Below, piece by piece: positions 27,216 to 35,937 of a DNA stretch of 64,000 nt. Numbering within the stretch: the stretch's first letter is position 1; every line of letters starts with the position of its first letter. Location: positions 1,674,001 to 1,738,000 of the forward strand of contig NZ_CP125957.1 in assembly GCF_030064125.1 (NCBI RefSeq). The letters run 5' to 3'. Made by a program: the position numbers and the translations under genes. The notes beneath the pieces were generated by a model. The model was not told the DNA's origin, did no database searches, and saw only the letters and a list, made by a program, of their open reading frames with translations. The stretch is from Pseudomonas sp. G2-4. GTDB lineage: Bacteria; Pseudomonadota; Gammaproteobacteria; Pseudomonadales; Pseudomonadaceae.

Positions 27216-28279
27216 ACCCGGAGTTCTGGCGCGGTAAGCGGGTGCTGGTCACCGGCCATACCGGCTTCAAGGGCAGCTGGCTGACGCTGTGGCTGCAAAG
27301 CCTTGGCGCCCAGGTCAGCGGCTTTTCCCTGGACCCGGCCACCAAGCCGAGCCTGTTCGAGTTGGCCCGGGTGAGCGAGGGCATCGATGATAGGCGCGCT
27401 GACTTGCGCGACCTAGGCGCCTTGCTCGAAGTGCTCGCTGACGTGCAACCGCAGATTGTCCTGCACCTGGCGGCCCAACCGCTGGTGCGTGAGGGGTATC
27501 GCGATCCGTTGGGTACCTATTCCAGCAATGTCATGGGCACCCTTAACCTGCTCGAAGCGATCCGTCAGATCGGTGGCGTGCGCGCCTGTGTATTGGTGAC
27601 CACCGACAAGGTCTACGCCAACCAGGAATGGTTGTGGCCCTATCGCGAAAATGAACCCTTGGGCGGTCACGATCCCTACAGCAGCAGCAAGGCCTGCTGC
27701 GAATTGCTGGCGCAGTCTTATGCCGCTTCGTTTTTCTCCGCCGATCGTTACGCCGAACATGGCCTGGCCCTGGCCACGGCCCGAGCCGGAAACGTGCTGG
27801 GCGGCGGTGATTTCGCCCCTGAGCGCCTGATTCCGGACGTGCTCAAGGCCTGGTCGGCGGACGAGCCGGTGACGCTGCGTTATCCACAAGCCGTGCGCCC
27901 GTGGCAACACGCCTTGGAGCCGTTGGCCGGTTATCTACAGTTGGCTGCTGGCCTCTATGAGCAGGGGCCGGAATTTGCCGGTGCCTGGAACTTCGGCCCT
28001 GGCGAAGCGGACATGTGCAGCGTTGGCGAAGTCGTCCAGCTATTGGCCGAGCGCTGGCCGCAAGCGCCCGGCCTGCGCATCGAACCGAGCGACTTACATG
28101 AGGCTGGCCTGCTGCGCCTGGACAGCAGCCGCGCCCGGCAATTGCTGGGTTGGCAGCCGCGCTGGTCGTTGCAGCAGTGTCTTGCCCAAACCCTTGATTG
28201 GCATTTGGCGTGGCAGAACGGCGACGACATGCGCCAGGTCACGCTGGGTCAATTGAATCTGTACCGAGGCACGTTGTGA
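27197..28279 (+). CDS. rfbG: CDP-glucose 4,6-dehydratase
   Basis: A 360-residue extended short-chain dehydrogenase converting CDP-glucose to CDP-4-keto-6-deoxyglucose. Visible features are the NAD-binding GHTGFKGSWL motif, TTDKVY, and the catalytic YSSSK. The ATG at 27197 is preferred over 27176 because GGGGAGG lies 6-8 bases before it. No rfbH (3-dehydrase) follows, so the usual 3-deoxygenation to a 3,6-dideoxyhexose is not encoded here. Confidence 0.95.
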   Translation: MEAMGLNPEFWRGKRVLVTGHTGFKGSWLTLWLQSLGAQVSGFSLDPATKPSLFELARVSEGIDDRRADLRDLGALLEVLADVQPQIVLHLAAQPLVREGYRDPLGTYSSNVMGTLNLLEAIRQIGGVRACVLVTTDKVYANQEWLWPYRENEPLGGHDPYSSSKACCELLAQSYAASFFSADRYAEHGLALATARAGNVLGGGDFAPERLIPDVLKAWSADEPVTLRYPQAVRPWQHALEPLAGYLQLAAGLYEQGPEFAGAWNFGPGEADMCSVGEVVQLLAERWPQAPGLRIEPSDLHEAGLLRLDSSRARQLLGWQPRWSLQQCLAQTLDWHLAWQNGDDMRQVTLGQLNLYRGTL

Positions 28280-28836
28280 GCGAGTTCGCATTGAAGGCAT
28301 TGCCGCTAGCCAGCTTGTTCAGCGTCCAGCACAAGCGCTTCGAAGACCAGCGCGGACATTTCGCCCGGTTGTTCTGCGAAGGCAGCCTGAACGCGTTCGG
28401 CCAGCCGTTTCATATCCGTCAGATCAACCATTCCTGCACCCGGGAGCGGGGCAGCGTGCGCGGCCTGCATTACCAGAATGCGGCGCAACCGGAAGCCAAG
28501 CTGATCACCTGCCTGCGCGGTGAGGTCTGGGACGTGGCCGTGGATCTACGACCCGATTCCGAAACCTTCCTGCATTGGCATGCCGAGCACCTGAAAGCTG
28601 GCGATGGTCGCAGCCTGTTGATCCCGGCCGGGTTCGCCCATGGCTTCCAGACCCTCACCGACGATGCCGAACTGCTTTACTTGCATAGCGCCGATTACGC
28701 CCCAGAGCACGAGGGCGGTCTGTCGGTGAATGATCCGCGGCTGGCGATTGCCTGGCCACTGCCTGTCAATAATCTGTCGAGCCGGGATAGCAACCATCCG
28801 TTGCTCGACGAGCGTTTCGCTGGAGTGCGTCTATGA
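28276..28836 (+). CDS. RmlC-like sugar epimerase
   Basis: A 186-residue cupin of the dTDP-4-dehydrorhamnose 3,5-epimerase family. The catalytic histidine is in VRGLHYQ (His65), and the LLYLHSADYAPEHE segment corresponds to the family's second active-site block. It starts at a GTG that overlaps the rfbG TGA stop. Beside rfbFG its substrate is more likely a CDP-4-keto-6-deoxyhexose than a dTDP sugar. Whether it inverts C3, C5 or both cannot be read from the sequence. Confidence 0.9.
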   Translation: MSEFALKALPLASLFSVQHKRFEDQRGHFARLFCEGSLNAFGQPFHIRQINHSCTRERGSVRGLHYQNAAQPEAKLITCLRGEVWDVAVDLRPDSETFLHWHAEHLKAGDGRSLLIPAGFAHGFQTLTDDAELLYLHSADYAPEHEGGLSVNDPRLAIAWPLPVNNLSSRDSNHPLLDERFAGVRL

Positions 28837-30059
28837 ACTGCCGAGGTTGCGGGACTGCCCTGGCCTTGCCATTGATTGACCTCGGCACTTCGCCGCCGTC
28901 CAATGCCTATGTGCGAGCCGACCAATTGGATCAGGCCGAGCAGTGGGTGCCGCTCAAGGTCGCCGTGTGCCAGCAGTGTTGGTTGGTTCAGACTGAGGAT
29001 TACACCCGCGCCGACACGCTGTTCGACGCCGAGTATGCCTATTTCAGTTCGTTCTCCAGCACTTGGCTGGCCCATGCTGAACGCTATGTGGCCGAGATGG
29101 TCGAGCGCTTCGATCTGAACGCCGACAGCCGTGTGGTGGAAATCGCCGCTAACGACGGTTACCTGTTGCAGTACGTAGCCAGGCGCGGCATCCCGTGCCT
29201 GGGGGTCGAGCCGACCCGCAGCACCGCCGAGGCGGCTCGCGCCAAAGGCCTGGAGATTCGCGAACTGTTCTTTGGCCGCGAAACGGCTTTGCAATTGAAG
29301 AGTGAAGGCCGGGCTGCCGATCTGATGGCGGCCAATAATGTGCTGGCCCATGTGCCGGACATCAATGATTTCCTCGCCGGTTTCGCCACGCTGCTGAAAT
29401 CAACGGGGGTGGCCACGTTCGAGTTTCCACAGCTACTGACGCTGATGGCCGGGCAGCAGTTCGATACGCTCTATCATGAACACTTTTCCTATCTGTCGCT
29501 CACGGCGGTGCAGACCCTGTGTGAGCGCAATGGCCTGGAGGTGTTCGACGTCAGCCAACTGTCGACCCACGGCGGTTCGTTGCGGGTGTTTGTCCAACGT
29601 GCCGATGGTATTCGTCGTCCGGTACAGGTCACGGTACAGCAGCAATTGCAGGCTGAACTGGATGCGGGCGTGAAAACCACCGCGTACTACGCCACCTTGG
29701 CGCCGGCTGCCGAGGCCATCAAGCATGGCTTGCTGCGCTTTCTGTTGCAGGCCAAGGCCGATGGCAAGCGTGTGGTCGGTTATGGCGCGGCGGCCAAGGG
29801 CAACACGTTGCTCAACTACGCTGGGGTCAAGCCTGACCTGTTGGCCTGGGTGGCGGACGCCAACCCGCACAAACAGGGCAAGTATTTGCCGGGCAGCCGG
29901 ATTCCCATCGTGTCGCCCGAGCGTATCGCGGCAGAGAAACCCGATTACGTCCTCGTCCTTCCTTGGAACTTGCTGAGCGAAGTTGGCCAGCAGTTGGCTG
30001 AGGTTCGCCAATGGGGCGGGCAATTCGTCATCGCGGTGCCTGAGTTGACGGTGCTATGA
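28833..30059 (+). CDS. Sugar C-methyltransferase (TylC3-like)
   Basis: A 408-residue SAM-dependent enzyme in the three-part architecture of NDP-4-keto-sugar 3-C-methyltransferases. It has an N-terminal zinc-binding domain with Cys3, Cys6, Cys46 and Cys49, a central Rossmann methyltransferase domain (VVEIAANDGYLLQYV), and a C-terminal Rossmann-like domain (VVGYGAAAKGNTLLNY, then NPHKQGKYLPGSRIP). The family adds a methyl branch alpha to a C4 ketone, so a 3-C-methyl sugar is expected here. It overlaps the epimerase gene by 4 bases (ATGA). Confidence 0.9.
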   Translation: MNCRGCGTALALPLIDLGTSPPSNAYVRADQLDQAEQWVPLKVAVCQQCWLVQTEDYTRADTLFDAEYAYFSSFSSTWLAHAERYVAEMVERFDLNADSRVVEIAANDGYLLQYVARRGIPCLGVEPTRSTAEAARAKGLEIRELFFGRETALQLKSEGRAADLMAANNVLAHVPDINDFLAGFATLLKSTGVATFEFPQLLTLMAGQQFDTLYHEHFSYLSLTAVQTLCERNGLEVFDVSQLSTHGGSLRVFVQRADGIRRPVQVTVQQQLQAELDAGVKTTAYYATLAPAAEAIKHGLLRFLLQAKADGKRVVGYGAAAKGNTLLNYAGVKPDLLAWVADANPHKQGKYLPGSRIPIVSPERIAAEKPDYVLVLPWNLLSEVGQQLAEVRQWGGQFVIAVPELTVL

Positions 30060-30913
30060 AGGTTTTAGTGACCGGAGCCACCGGGTTTGTCGGCCGTCAT
30101 CTGGTTGCGGCCTTGCTCGCTCGCGGTTGCCAGGTTCGAGCAGTCGCGCGCCGGTTTGAGCCGGCCAGGGCATTGCCCTGGTTCGACCAAGTTGAATTCG
30201 TCGCGGCCGATGTCCACGCGGAAGAATTGGACGTCGTTGCGTTGACCGAGGGGGTCGATGCCTTGGCGCATCTGGCGTGGCCGGGACTGCCGAATTACCA
30301 GGCACTGTTTCATTTCGAACACAACTTGATGGCCGACTATCAGTTCATCAAACAGGCCGTTCTGGCGGGGGTCGGGCAGGTGCTGGTGACTGGCACCTGT
30401 TTCGAATACGGCCTGCAAAGCGGGCCACTCGACGAACAGACTGCGCCGCAACCGGCCAACCCTTATGGGTTGGCAAAAAATACCTTGCGCCTGTTTCTTG
30501 AACACTTGCAACGCGAGCACCCGTTTACCCTGCAGTGGGCACGTTTGTTCTACCTGCACGGCGCCGGCCAGAACCCTAACAGCCTGCTCGCGGCGCTGGA
30601 CCGGGCCATCGATGCCCAAGCCTCGGTATTCGATATGTCCGGGGGCGAGCAACTGCGCGATTACCTGGCAATCGAAACAGCCACTGCTTATCTGGCGGGT
30701 CTGCTGTCGCGGCGCGAATTCAATGGTGTCGTCAATTGCTCAAGTGGCGAACCGGTGTCGGTTCGCGCGCTTGTAGAAGCGCGGCTGCGTGAGCGTGGCG
30801 CGGCCATTCGCCTGAACCTGGGCCATTATCCCTATCCGACTCACGAACCCATGGCGTTCTGGGGCGTGGCCGAACGTTTGCACACCTTGTTGGGAGCCGA
30901 ACATGATGCGTGA
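30056..30913 (+). CDS. NAD-dependent epimerase/ketoreductase (SDR)
   Basis: A 285-residue extended short-chain dehydrogenase with the cofactor motif GATGFVG at the N-terminus, TGTCFEYG, and the catalytic PYGLAK (Tyr-x3-Lys). By position it is the best candidate for the 4-ketoreductase that finishes the CDP sugar, though an epimerase role is possible. It overlaps both neighbours (4 and 11 bases), so the cassette is tightly coupled. Confidence 0.9.
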   Translation: MKVLVTGATGFVGRHLVAALLARGCQVRAVARRFEPARALPWFDQVEFVAADVHAEELDVVALTEGVDALAHLAWPGLPNYQALFHFEHNLMADYQFIKQAVLAGVGQVLVTGTCFEYGLQSGPLDEQTAPQPANPYGLAKNTLRLFLEHLQREHPFTLQWARLFYLHGAGQNPNSLLAALDRAIDAQASVFDMSGGEQLRDYLAIETATAYLAGLLSRREFNGVVNCSSGEPVSVRALVEARLRERGAAIRLNLGHYPYPTHEPMAFWGVAERLHTLLGAEHDA

Positions 30914-31973
30914 GCTGTACCGGGCCACCAGTCTTCCGGTTCTGCAGAACCGTACCTTCGCCGATGAGCAGTCGGCCAGAGCCTCGGCGAGTGCCGATAT
31001 GGTCCTGGTCCAGGACGAAGTGAGCGGGTTGGTTTTCAATCGGGCATTCGATGCGGACAAACTCAGCTATGACAGCGACTACCAGAATGAACAGGCTCAT
31101 TCCGGTCAGTTCCAGCAGCATCTCGCTGACGTGGAAGGCATCATCGCCCGGCATTTCAGCGGCCAGGAACTGATCGAAGTCGGTTGTGGCAAAGGCTATT
31201 TCCTGGAGCTGCTCAAAGAGCGGGGCTATGCCATCACCGGCATCGACCCTGCTTATGAAGGCGGCAACGCCGACGTGATCAAGGCGCCGTTCACTCGCGA
31301 TCTGGGCCTATCGGCTGACGCGGTGGTGCTGCGTCACGTGCTGGAGCATATCCAAGGCCCGGTGGCTTTCCTTGCTGAAATCGCGGCGGCCAACCGAGGC
31401 GGGCAGATTTACATCGAAGTGCCGTGCCTGGACTGGATCCTGGAGCATCGTGCCTGGTTCGACCTGTTCTACGAGCACGTCAATTATTTCCGCCTCGATG
31501 ACCTACGACGGATGTTCGGTACGGTACATGAGGCTGGACACCTGTTCGGTGGTCAGTACCTGTACATCGTTGCCGATCTGGCCACGTTGCGCCTGAAGCC
31601 GGAGCAGCCTGTTCCAGCCTTGCAATTGCCCGACGAATTCACCGCCAGTCTCGGGCGGGCGGTGCAGATCATCCAAGCTTCGCCGCAGCAGGGTTCGGCG
31701 ATCTGGGGGGCATCCTCCAAGGGTGTGATCTATTCGTTGTTCCTGCAACGAGCCGGTGTTGCAGTGGACTGCGTGGTGGATATCAACCCGGCCAAGCAGG
31801 GGCGATATCTGCCGTTGAGTGGGATGCGGGTTTCCTCGCCCGAGGAGGCGATGGATGCTCTGCCTGAAGGGGCGCATGTATTTGTAATGAATTCCAATTA
31901 CCTCGAAGAGATCAAGCGGATGACCGGTGGGCGCTACGTCTACCACGCCGTTGACAGTGCTTCGTTCCAATAA
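30903..31973 (+). CDS. Class I SAM methyltransferase with C-terminal Rossmann domain
   Basis: A 356-residue protein with a SAM-binding domain (LIEVGCGKGYFLELL, about 97-111) and a C-terminal domain that mirrors that of the upstream C-methyltransferase (GASSKGVIYSLF, then NPAKQGRYLPLSGM). The N-terminal segment corresponds in position to the zinc domain but lacks its cysteines, and the LVQDEVSGLVFN region looks like the ligand-free counterpart. Its target is probably a sugar or a glycan substituent. Two in-frame ATGs (30903, 30906) are possible starts. It may be a C- or N-methyltransferase. Confidence 0.85.
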   Translation: MMRELYRATSLPVLQNRTFADEQSARASASADMVLVQDEVSGLVFNRAFDADKLSYDSDYQNEQAHSGQFQQHLADVEGIIARHFSGQELIEVGCGKGYFLELLKERGYAITGIDPAYEGGNADVIKAPFTRDLGLSADAVVLRHVLEHIQGPVAFLAEIAAANRGGQIYIEVPCLDWILEHRAWFDLFYEHVNYFRLDDLRRMFGTVHEAGHLFGGQYLYIVADLATLRLKPEQPVPALQLPDEFTASLGRAVQIIQASPQQGSAIWGASSKGVIYSLFLQRAGVAVDCVVDINPAKQGRYLPLSGMRVSSPEEAMDALPEGAHVFVMNSNYLEEIKRMTGGRYVYHAVDSASFQ

Positions 31974-31988
31974 TCGCGAGATTCGAAA

Positions 31989-32726
31989 ATGACCGACAAC
32001 ACTATCCATAAAGCTTTCGAAGCCCAATGCCAGACCGAAATCGCCGGTCAAGGCCAAGACCAGAAACTGGTCGGCTTGGCCAAGGAGTTTTTCAACGAAT
32101 CGGCCCGCCACAAGTACAGCTACCATTTTTCATGGATGGGTCGGCCGATCATCCAATTGCCACAGGACATGATGGCGATGCAGGAGTTGATCTGGCAGAT
32201 CAAGCCTGACCTGATCATCGAATGTGGCATCGCTCACGGTGGCTCGATCATTTATTACGCCTCGTTGTTGGAGCTGCAAGGCCATGGCGAAGTGCTGGGC
32301 ATCGACCTAGATATCCGCCCCCATAACCGCGAAGCCATTGAAAGCCACCCGATGAGCAAGCGCATTTCGATGATCGAAGGTTCGAGCATCGATCCGGCCA
32401 TTGCCGAGCAGGTCCATGCGGCGGCCAAAGGCAAGAAAATCATCCTGGTACTCGATTCCAACCACACCCATGACCATGTGCTTGAAGAGCTGCGCCTGTA
32501 TGCGCCGTTGGTTTCGGTGGGCAGTTATTGCGTAGTGATGGACACCGTGGTGGAAGACATGCCGGCGGACTTTTTCCCGGACCGTCCATGGGGCCCGGGC
32601 GACAACCCGAAAACCGCAGTATGGAAATACCTTGAAGAAAATGGTGACTTCGAAATCGACCGGCAGTTGCAGAACAAGCTGCTGATCACCGTCGCACCGG
32701 ATGGCTATCTGCGCCGGGTTCGTTAA
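31989..32726 (+). CDS. CmcI-like SAM-dependent methyltransferase
   Basis: A 245-residue member of the family named after cephalosporin hydroxylase CmcI, which also contains rhamnosyl O-methyltransferases. The SAM-binding segment IIECGIAHGGSIIYYAS is clear, followed by GIDLDIRPHNR and VLDSNHTHDHVLEEL, which contains probable metal ligands. A cephalosporin role is very unlikely here. O-methylation of the flagellar sugar is the better inference. It lies 15 bases after the previous methyltransferase. Confidence 0.85.
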   Translation: MTDNTIHKAFEAQCQTEIAGQGQDQKLVGLAKEFFNESARHKYSYHFSWMGRPIIQLPQDMMAMQELIWQIKPDLIIECGIAHGGSIIYYASLLELQGHGEVLGIDLDIRPHNREAIESHPMSKRISMIEGSSIDPAIAEQVHAAAKGKKIILVLDSNHTHDHVLEELRLYAPLVSVGSYCVVMDTVVEDMPADFFPDRPWGPGDNPKTAVWKYLEENGDFEIDRQLQNKLLITVAPDGYLRRVR

Positions 32727-32777
32727 TTCATCCGTTTCAAGTCATTGGCGTCTGACAGGTTGTGGGGACTAGGAAAT

Positions 32778-35711
32778 ATGCAGGTTCGAAATACGCTTCA
32801 AAACAACGTGGCACCGCTGAGCGAGCGGTTCACCGTGGTGGTCATCTCCCACAACCGCAGCGCATTCCTGCGCCGTACATTGCATTACTACAGCAGCTAT
32901 CCGTGTTCGGTCCTGGTGCTGGATTCATCGGTGCAACGGGATGAACAGATTGCCCGGGATTTTCCATCGGTCGATTACCGCCACCTGCCCCAGTTCACTT
33001 ACAAGGGACTGCAGGACAAGCTGGTGTATGGCGTCAATCAGGTCAAGACGCCCTACATGGTGTTCGCCGCCGACGATGACTTCCTGCTGCACGATGCCTT
33101 GACCGAGTCGGTGGAGTTTCTCGAAGCCAACCACGACTATGGCCTTTGCCACGGCTACGGCATCATGTATTTGTCCTGCGCGACAGAAGTCTGCTACTTC
33201 CGCCGTGACCGCAAGGTGCACGAGGACTACGACAGCGAACTGGCCGAGGACCGGGTTATCCGCTTCATGGATCAATTCCTGCCGCCGTTCTATGCCGTGA
33301 CCCGCACCGATCTGCTGCAACAGTGGTACGCCCTGTTGCCGGCGGGCACCAGTTTCGAGTGGCAGGAAATCGGCCATACCTTTTATCTGTTGGCTTGCGC
33401 CAAGGCGCGGATCCTGCCGATTCCATTCGCCGTTCGCGAACTCAACTACGGCGGCTCAGAGCACAACACCAACGTGTTGACCGTGCTCAGTTACAAAGAT
33501 GCAAAAAGCGTCGCCGAGCGAGAGCAATTCGCCGAGTTCCTGGCGTCCCTTCCGACACCGCTGCGAGAGCAGACGCCGGGTCGCGTCAAGCAGATTGCCC
33601 TGGACAGCTTCGCGGCCATGGCCGACTGCCTGTTGCAGGGACGCTCACTCAAGGGCACGCAGATCATCCGTTCGACCTGGCTGGAGGCGGGGGGCGAGCC
33701 GGTCCGTTCGTTTGGCCCACAGCAATTTGTCGAAATGCCGTTCTACAATCAACGGGTCTTCGAGCTGCTGACTCAATTTGAATTCCTGCTGCATGCGATG
33801 CCGGCCGGTCGCCTTCAGCTTCAACAGTTGGAAGGCATCCTGCTGCGCCAGCATGAACTGATGCGCCTGCAACCCAACGACAACGAGCGCACGATACGCA
33901 GCCGGTTATGGGAGGCCCAGGGCCTTTACGCATTCAACCGTACTGTGGTCAAGCGCCTGGCCGAGTCGTTGAAAAACAGCGACGAACCAGACGAAGCGGT
34001 GAAATTGCAGGCCTGGACCGAGAGGCTGGATTCGGTGCCGGGCCAGCAGGATCGCCGGTTGCTGGAAAACATGCACTCCGGCCGTCTGTTGAGCTGGCTT
34101 GAAGCACGCAACCCCAACGCACAACAGCTTATATCCATTGCGGCTCATCTGGCCGAGCATCAGGGCGGCCCGCGATTTGGCATCCTGTTGCTAGACTTGG
34201 ACGCTGACATGTTCAAGCTGCAGGCCACCTTTGACAGCCTGGTCAACGGTCATTGCAAAGCGTTCAACGTGGTGGTCTTCACCACGGGAGACTTGCCAGC
34301 GACCACCTCCGTGCGCGACACCGTGCACTTCGTCAAAGTCAGCACCACCAATTATGTCGAGCGCATCAATCAGATCATCGGGCAGTCGACTGCTGACTGG
34401 ATGGTGCTGGCCGAGGCCGGTGACCAGTTCACACAGAGCGGCCTGTTGCGCGCCAGCCTCGAGCTGATTGGTGCTGACGGCGTGCGCGCGGTGGCCATGG
34501 ATGAAATTCAGCGCAAGGCTGATGGCAGCCTCACCGACGTGTTCCGCCCGGGCGTCAACCTCGATCTGCTGCAATCGGTGCCGTCGTTGATGGCGCGGCA
34601 TTGGCTGATTAATCGCGAGGTGCTGGCCCAGGCTCGCGGATTCACGCCCGAATACACCCAGGCGCTGGAGCAGGATCTGCTGTTGCGCCTGATTGAAGAC
34701 GCAGGGCTGGCCGGCCTGGCGCACCTGGCCGAGCCGTTGCTGATCTGCAATGCTCCGGCAGGTGAAGAAAATCCTCAGGAGCGTCAGGTGCTGACGCGTC
34801 ACTTGGCTGCCCGAGGGTATCGCGCCCAAGTCACCTCGGCACAGCCCCTGACGTACCAGATCGATTATCAGCATGCTGAACGGCCCTTGGTATCGATCAT
34901 TCTCGAAAGCCAGGACAACCTTGAGCAAATCCAACAGGCGCTGGTCAGTGTGCTGCAACGCACGCGTTATCACCGTCATGAAATCTTGATCGCTGACAAC
35001 CACAGCCAATCCGAAGAACTGACCCAATGGTTGGCCAGCCTGGAAGGCAAGGGCGACCGAGTTCGCATCCTGCACAGCGGCCGACGCCTCAGCGCTTCTG
35101 CCCTGAACAACTGGGCGAGTGCCCAGGCCAAAGGGGATTACCTGGTCTTGCTGTCGGCCCAGGTGCAAGTGATCAACGCCAACTGGCTCGACAGTCTGCT
35201 CAATCAGGCCCAGCGGCCCGAGGTGGGGATTGTCGGCAGCAAGCAAATGGACAATCGTGGTATCACTAGCCAGGCTGGGCTGGTGCTCAAGCCCGATGGG
35301 AGGGTGGCTTCGGTGTTCGTCGGCGAACGCAAGGACGCCAAGGGCTATCTCAATGGCCATCAGGCGGAGCAGAACTACTCGGCGGTGTCTGGTGCTTGCC
35401 TGATGATTCGCAAGGACCTGTTCGAAGCCGTGGGCGGCCTGGACGAAGAACATTTCGCCGAGGCCTTTGCCGACGTCGACCTGTGTCTGAAAGCTGCCGA
35501 CGCAGGCTATCTCACGGTCTGGACACCCCAGGCCCAGATGCTGCACGCCGGTACGTTCCCCGATGCGCCGGAGGCGGCCGACGCCTTGCGCGACAAGTGG
35601 CAGGCGCGCTTCGACCGCGACACCGTTCGCAACCCCAACCTTGCCCTGACCGACACAGGCTTTGCGCTGGGCACCGCCACAGCGGTGGATTGGGCGCGGT
35701 TGCTTGCATAG
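32778..35711 (+). CDS. Second multidomain glycosyltransferase
   Basis: A 977-residue enzyme with three glycosyltransferase-like modules. The N-terminal GT2 domain (about 18-240) is of the TIGR00180 type, with ADDD at 98-101. A helical linker (about 310-460) follows. Then come a degenerate GT2-like module (about 476-660) and a GT2 module (about 700-925, RPLVSIILESQDNL). The last two align by eye with the middle of the 1190-residue enzyme upstream. The ATG at 32778 is preferred over 32745 because AGGA lies just upstream. It ends in a terminator hairpin. Role: probably transfer of the modified sugar to flagellin or to the first residue. Confidence 0.87.
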   Translation: MQVRNTLQNNVAPLSERFTVVVISHNRSAFLRRTLHYYSSYPCSVLVLDSSVQRDEQIARDFPSVDYRHLPQFTYKGLQDKLVYGVNQVKTPYMVFAADDDFLLHDALTESVEFLEANHDYGLCHGYGIMYLSCATEVCYFRRDRKVHEDYDSELAEDRVIRFMDQFLPPFYAVTRTDLLQQWYALLPAGTSFEWQEIGHTFYLLACAKARILPIPFAVRELNYGGSEHNTNVLTVLSYKDAKSVAEREQFAEFLASLPTPLREQTPGRVKQIALDSFAAMADCLLQGRSLKGTQIIRSTWLEAGGEPVRSFGPQQFVEMPFYNQRVFELLTQFEFLLHAMPAGRLQLQQLEGILLRQHELMRLQPNDNERTIRSRLWEAQGLYAFNRTVVKRLAESLKNSDEPDEAVKLQAWTERLDSVPGQQDRRLLENMHSGRLLSWLEARNPNAQQLISIAAHLAEHQGGPRFGILLLDLDADMFKLQATFDSLVNGHCKAFNVVVFTTGDLPATTSVRDTVHFVKVSTTNYVERINQIIGQSTADWMVLAEAGDQFTQSGLLRASLELIGADGVRAVAMDEIQRKADGSLTDVFRPGVNLDLLQSVPSLMARHWLINREVLAQARGFTPEYTQALEQDLLLRLIEDAGLAGLAHLAEPLLICNAPAGEENPQERQVLTRHLAARGYRAQVTSAQPLTYQIDYQHAERPLVSIILESQDNLEQIQQALVSVLQRTRYHRHEILIADNHSQSEELTQWLASLEGKGDRVRILHSGRRLSASALNNWASAQAKGDYLVLLSAQVQVINANWLDSLLNQAQRPEVGIVGSKQMDNRGITSQAGLVLKPDGRVASVFVGERKDAKGYLNGHQAEQNYSAVSGACLMIRKDLFEAVGGLDEEHFAEAFADVDLCLKAADAGYLTVWTPQAQMLHAGTFPDAPEAADALRDKWQARFDRDTVRNPNLALTDTGFALGTATAVDWARLLA

Positions 35712-35737
35712 GTTTTCCCGTCTTCCCATCACTGCAT

Positions 35738-35760
35738 AGCCCTTTTCAAGAGGGCTTTTC
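35738..35760 (+). terminator. Terminator-like hairpin after second glycosyltransferase
   Basis: AGCCCT-N7-AGGGCT followed by TTT is a short Rho-independent-type terminator, 27 bases after the stop codon. Confidence 0.65.
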
Positions 35761-35787
35761 AGCAAAATAGCGTGACCTACGAGTCAT

Positions 35788-35832
35788 AACGCGCATCTTC
35801 ACTGTATTGTATTGACCGGGAAGATGGCGCCT
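35788..35832. repeat. Long-loop inverted repeat before the KAS III gene
   Basis: Within about 35790-35832 the sequence CATCTTC is mirrored by GAAGATG across a 19-base AT-rich loop, flanked by GCGC on both sides. It lies about 110 bases upstream of the ketoacyl synthase gene and could be an operator or leader structure. Confidence 0.45.
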
Positions 35833-35937
35833 GGCCCTTATCAGGCCCAGTGATAGCCCTTTGCACTTCCCGTTTGTCGGCGCCCCTCGATTCCTTGCGA
35901 GCGGTGGTATTGGGCTGTTTTTGATTGGGAAGCCGTA

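Noticed and set aside
31989..32726. Beta-lactam biosynthesis suggested by the CmcI family name
   Set aside because: No other antibiotic genes are present; the family name is misleading in a sugar-modification context.
34191..35765. A 524-codon frame antisense to the second glycosyltransferase
   Set aside because: Shadow of the real gene; the sequence is Gln/His/Arg-rich as expected for the reverse of GC-rich coding DNA.
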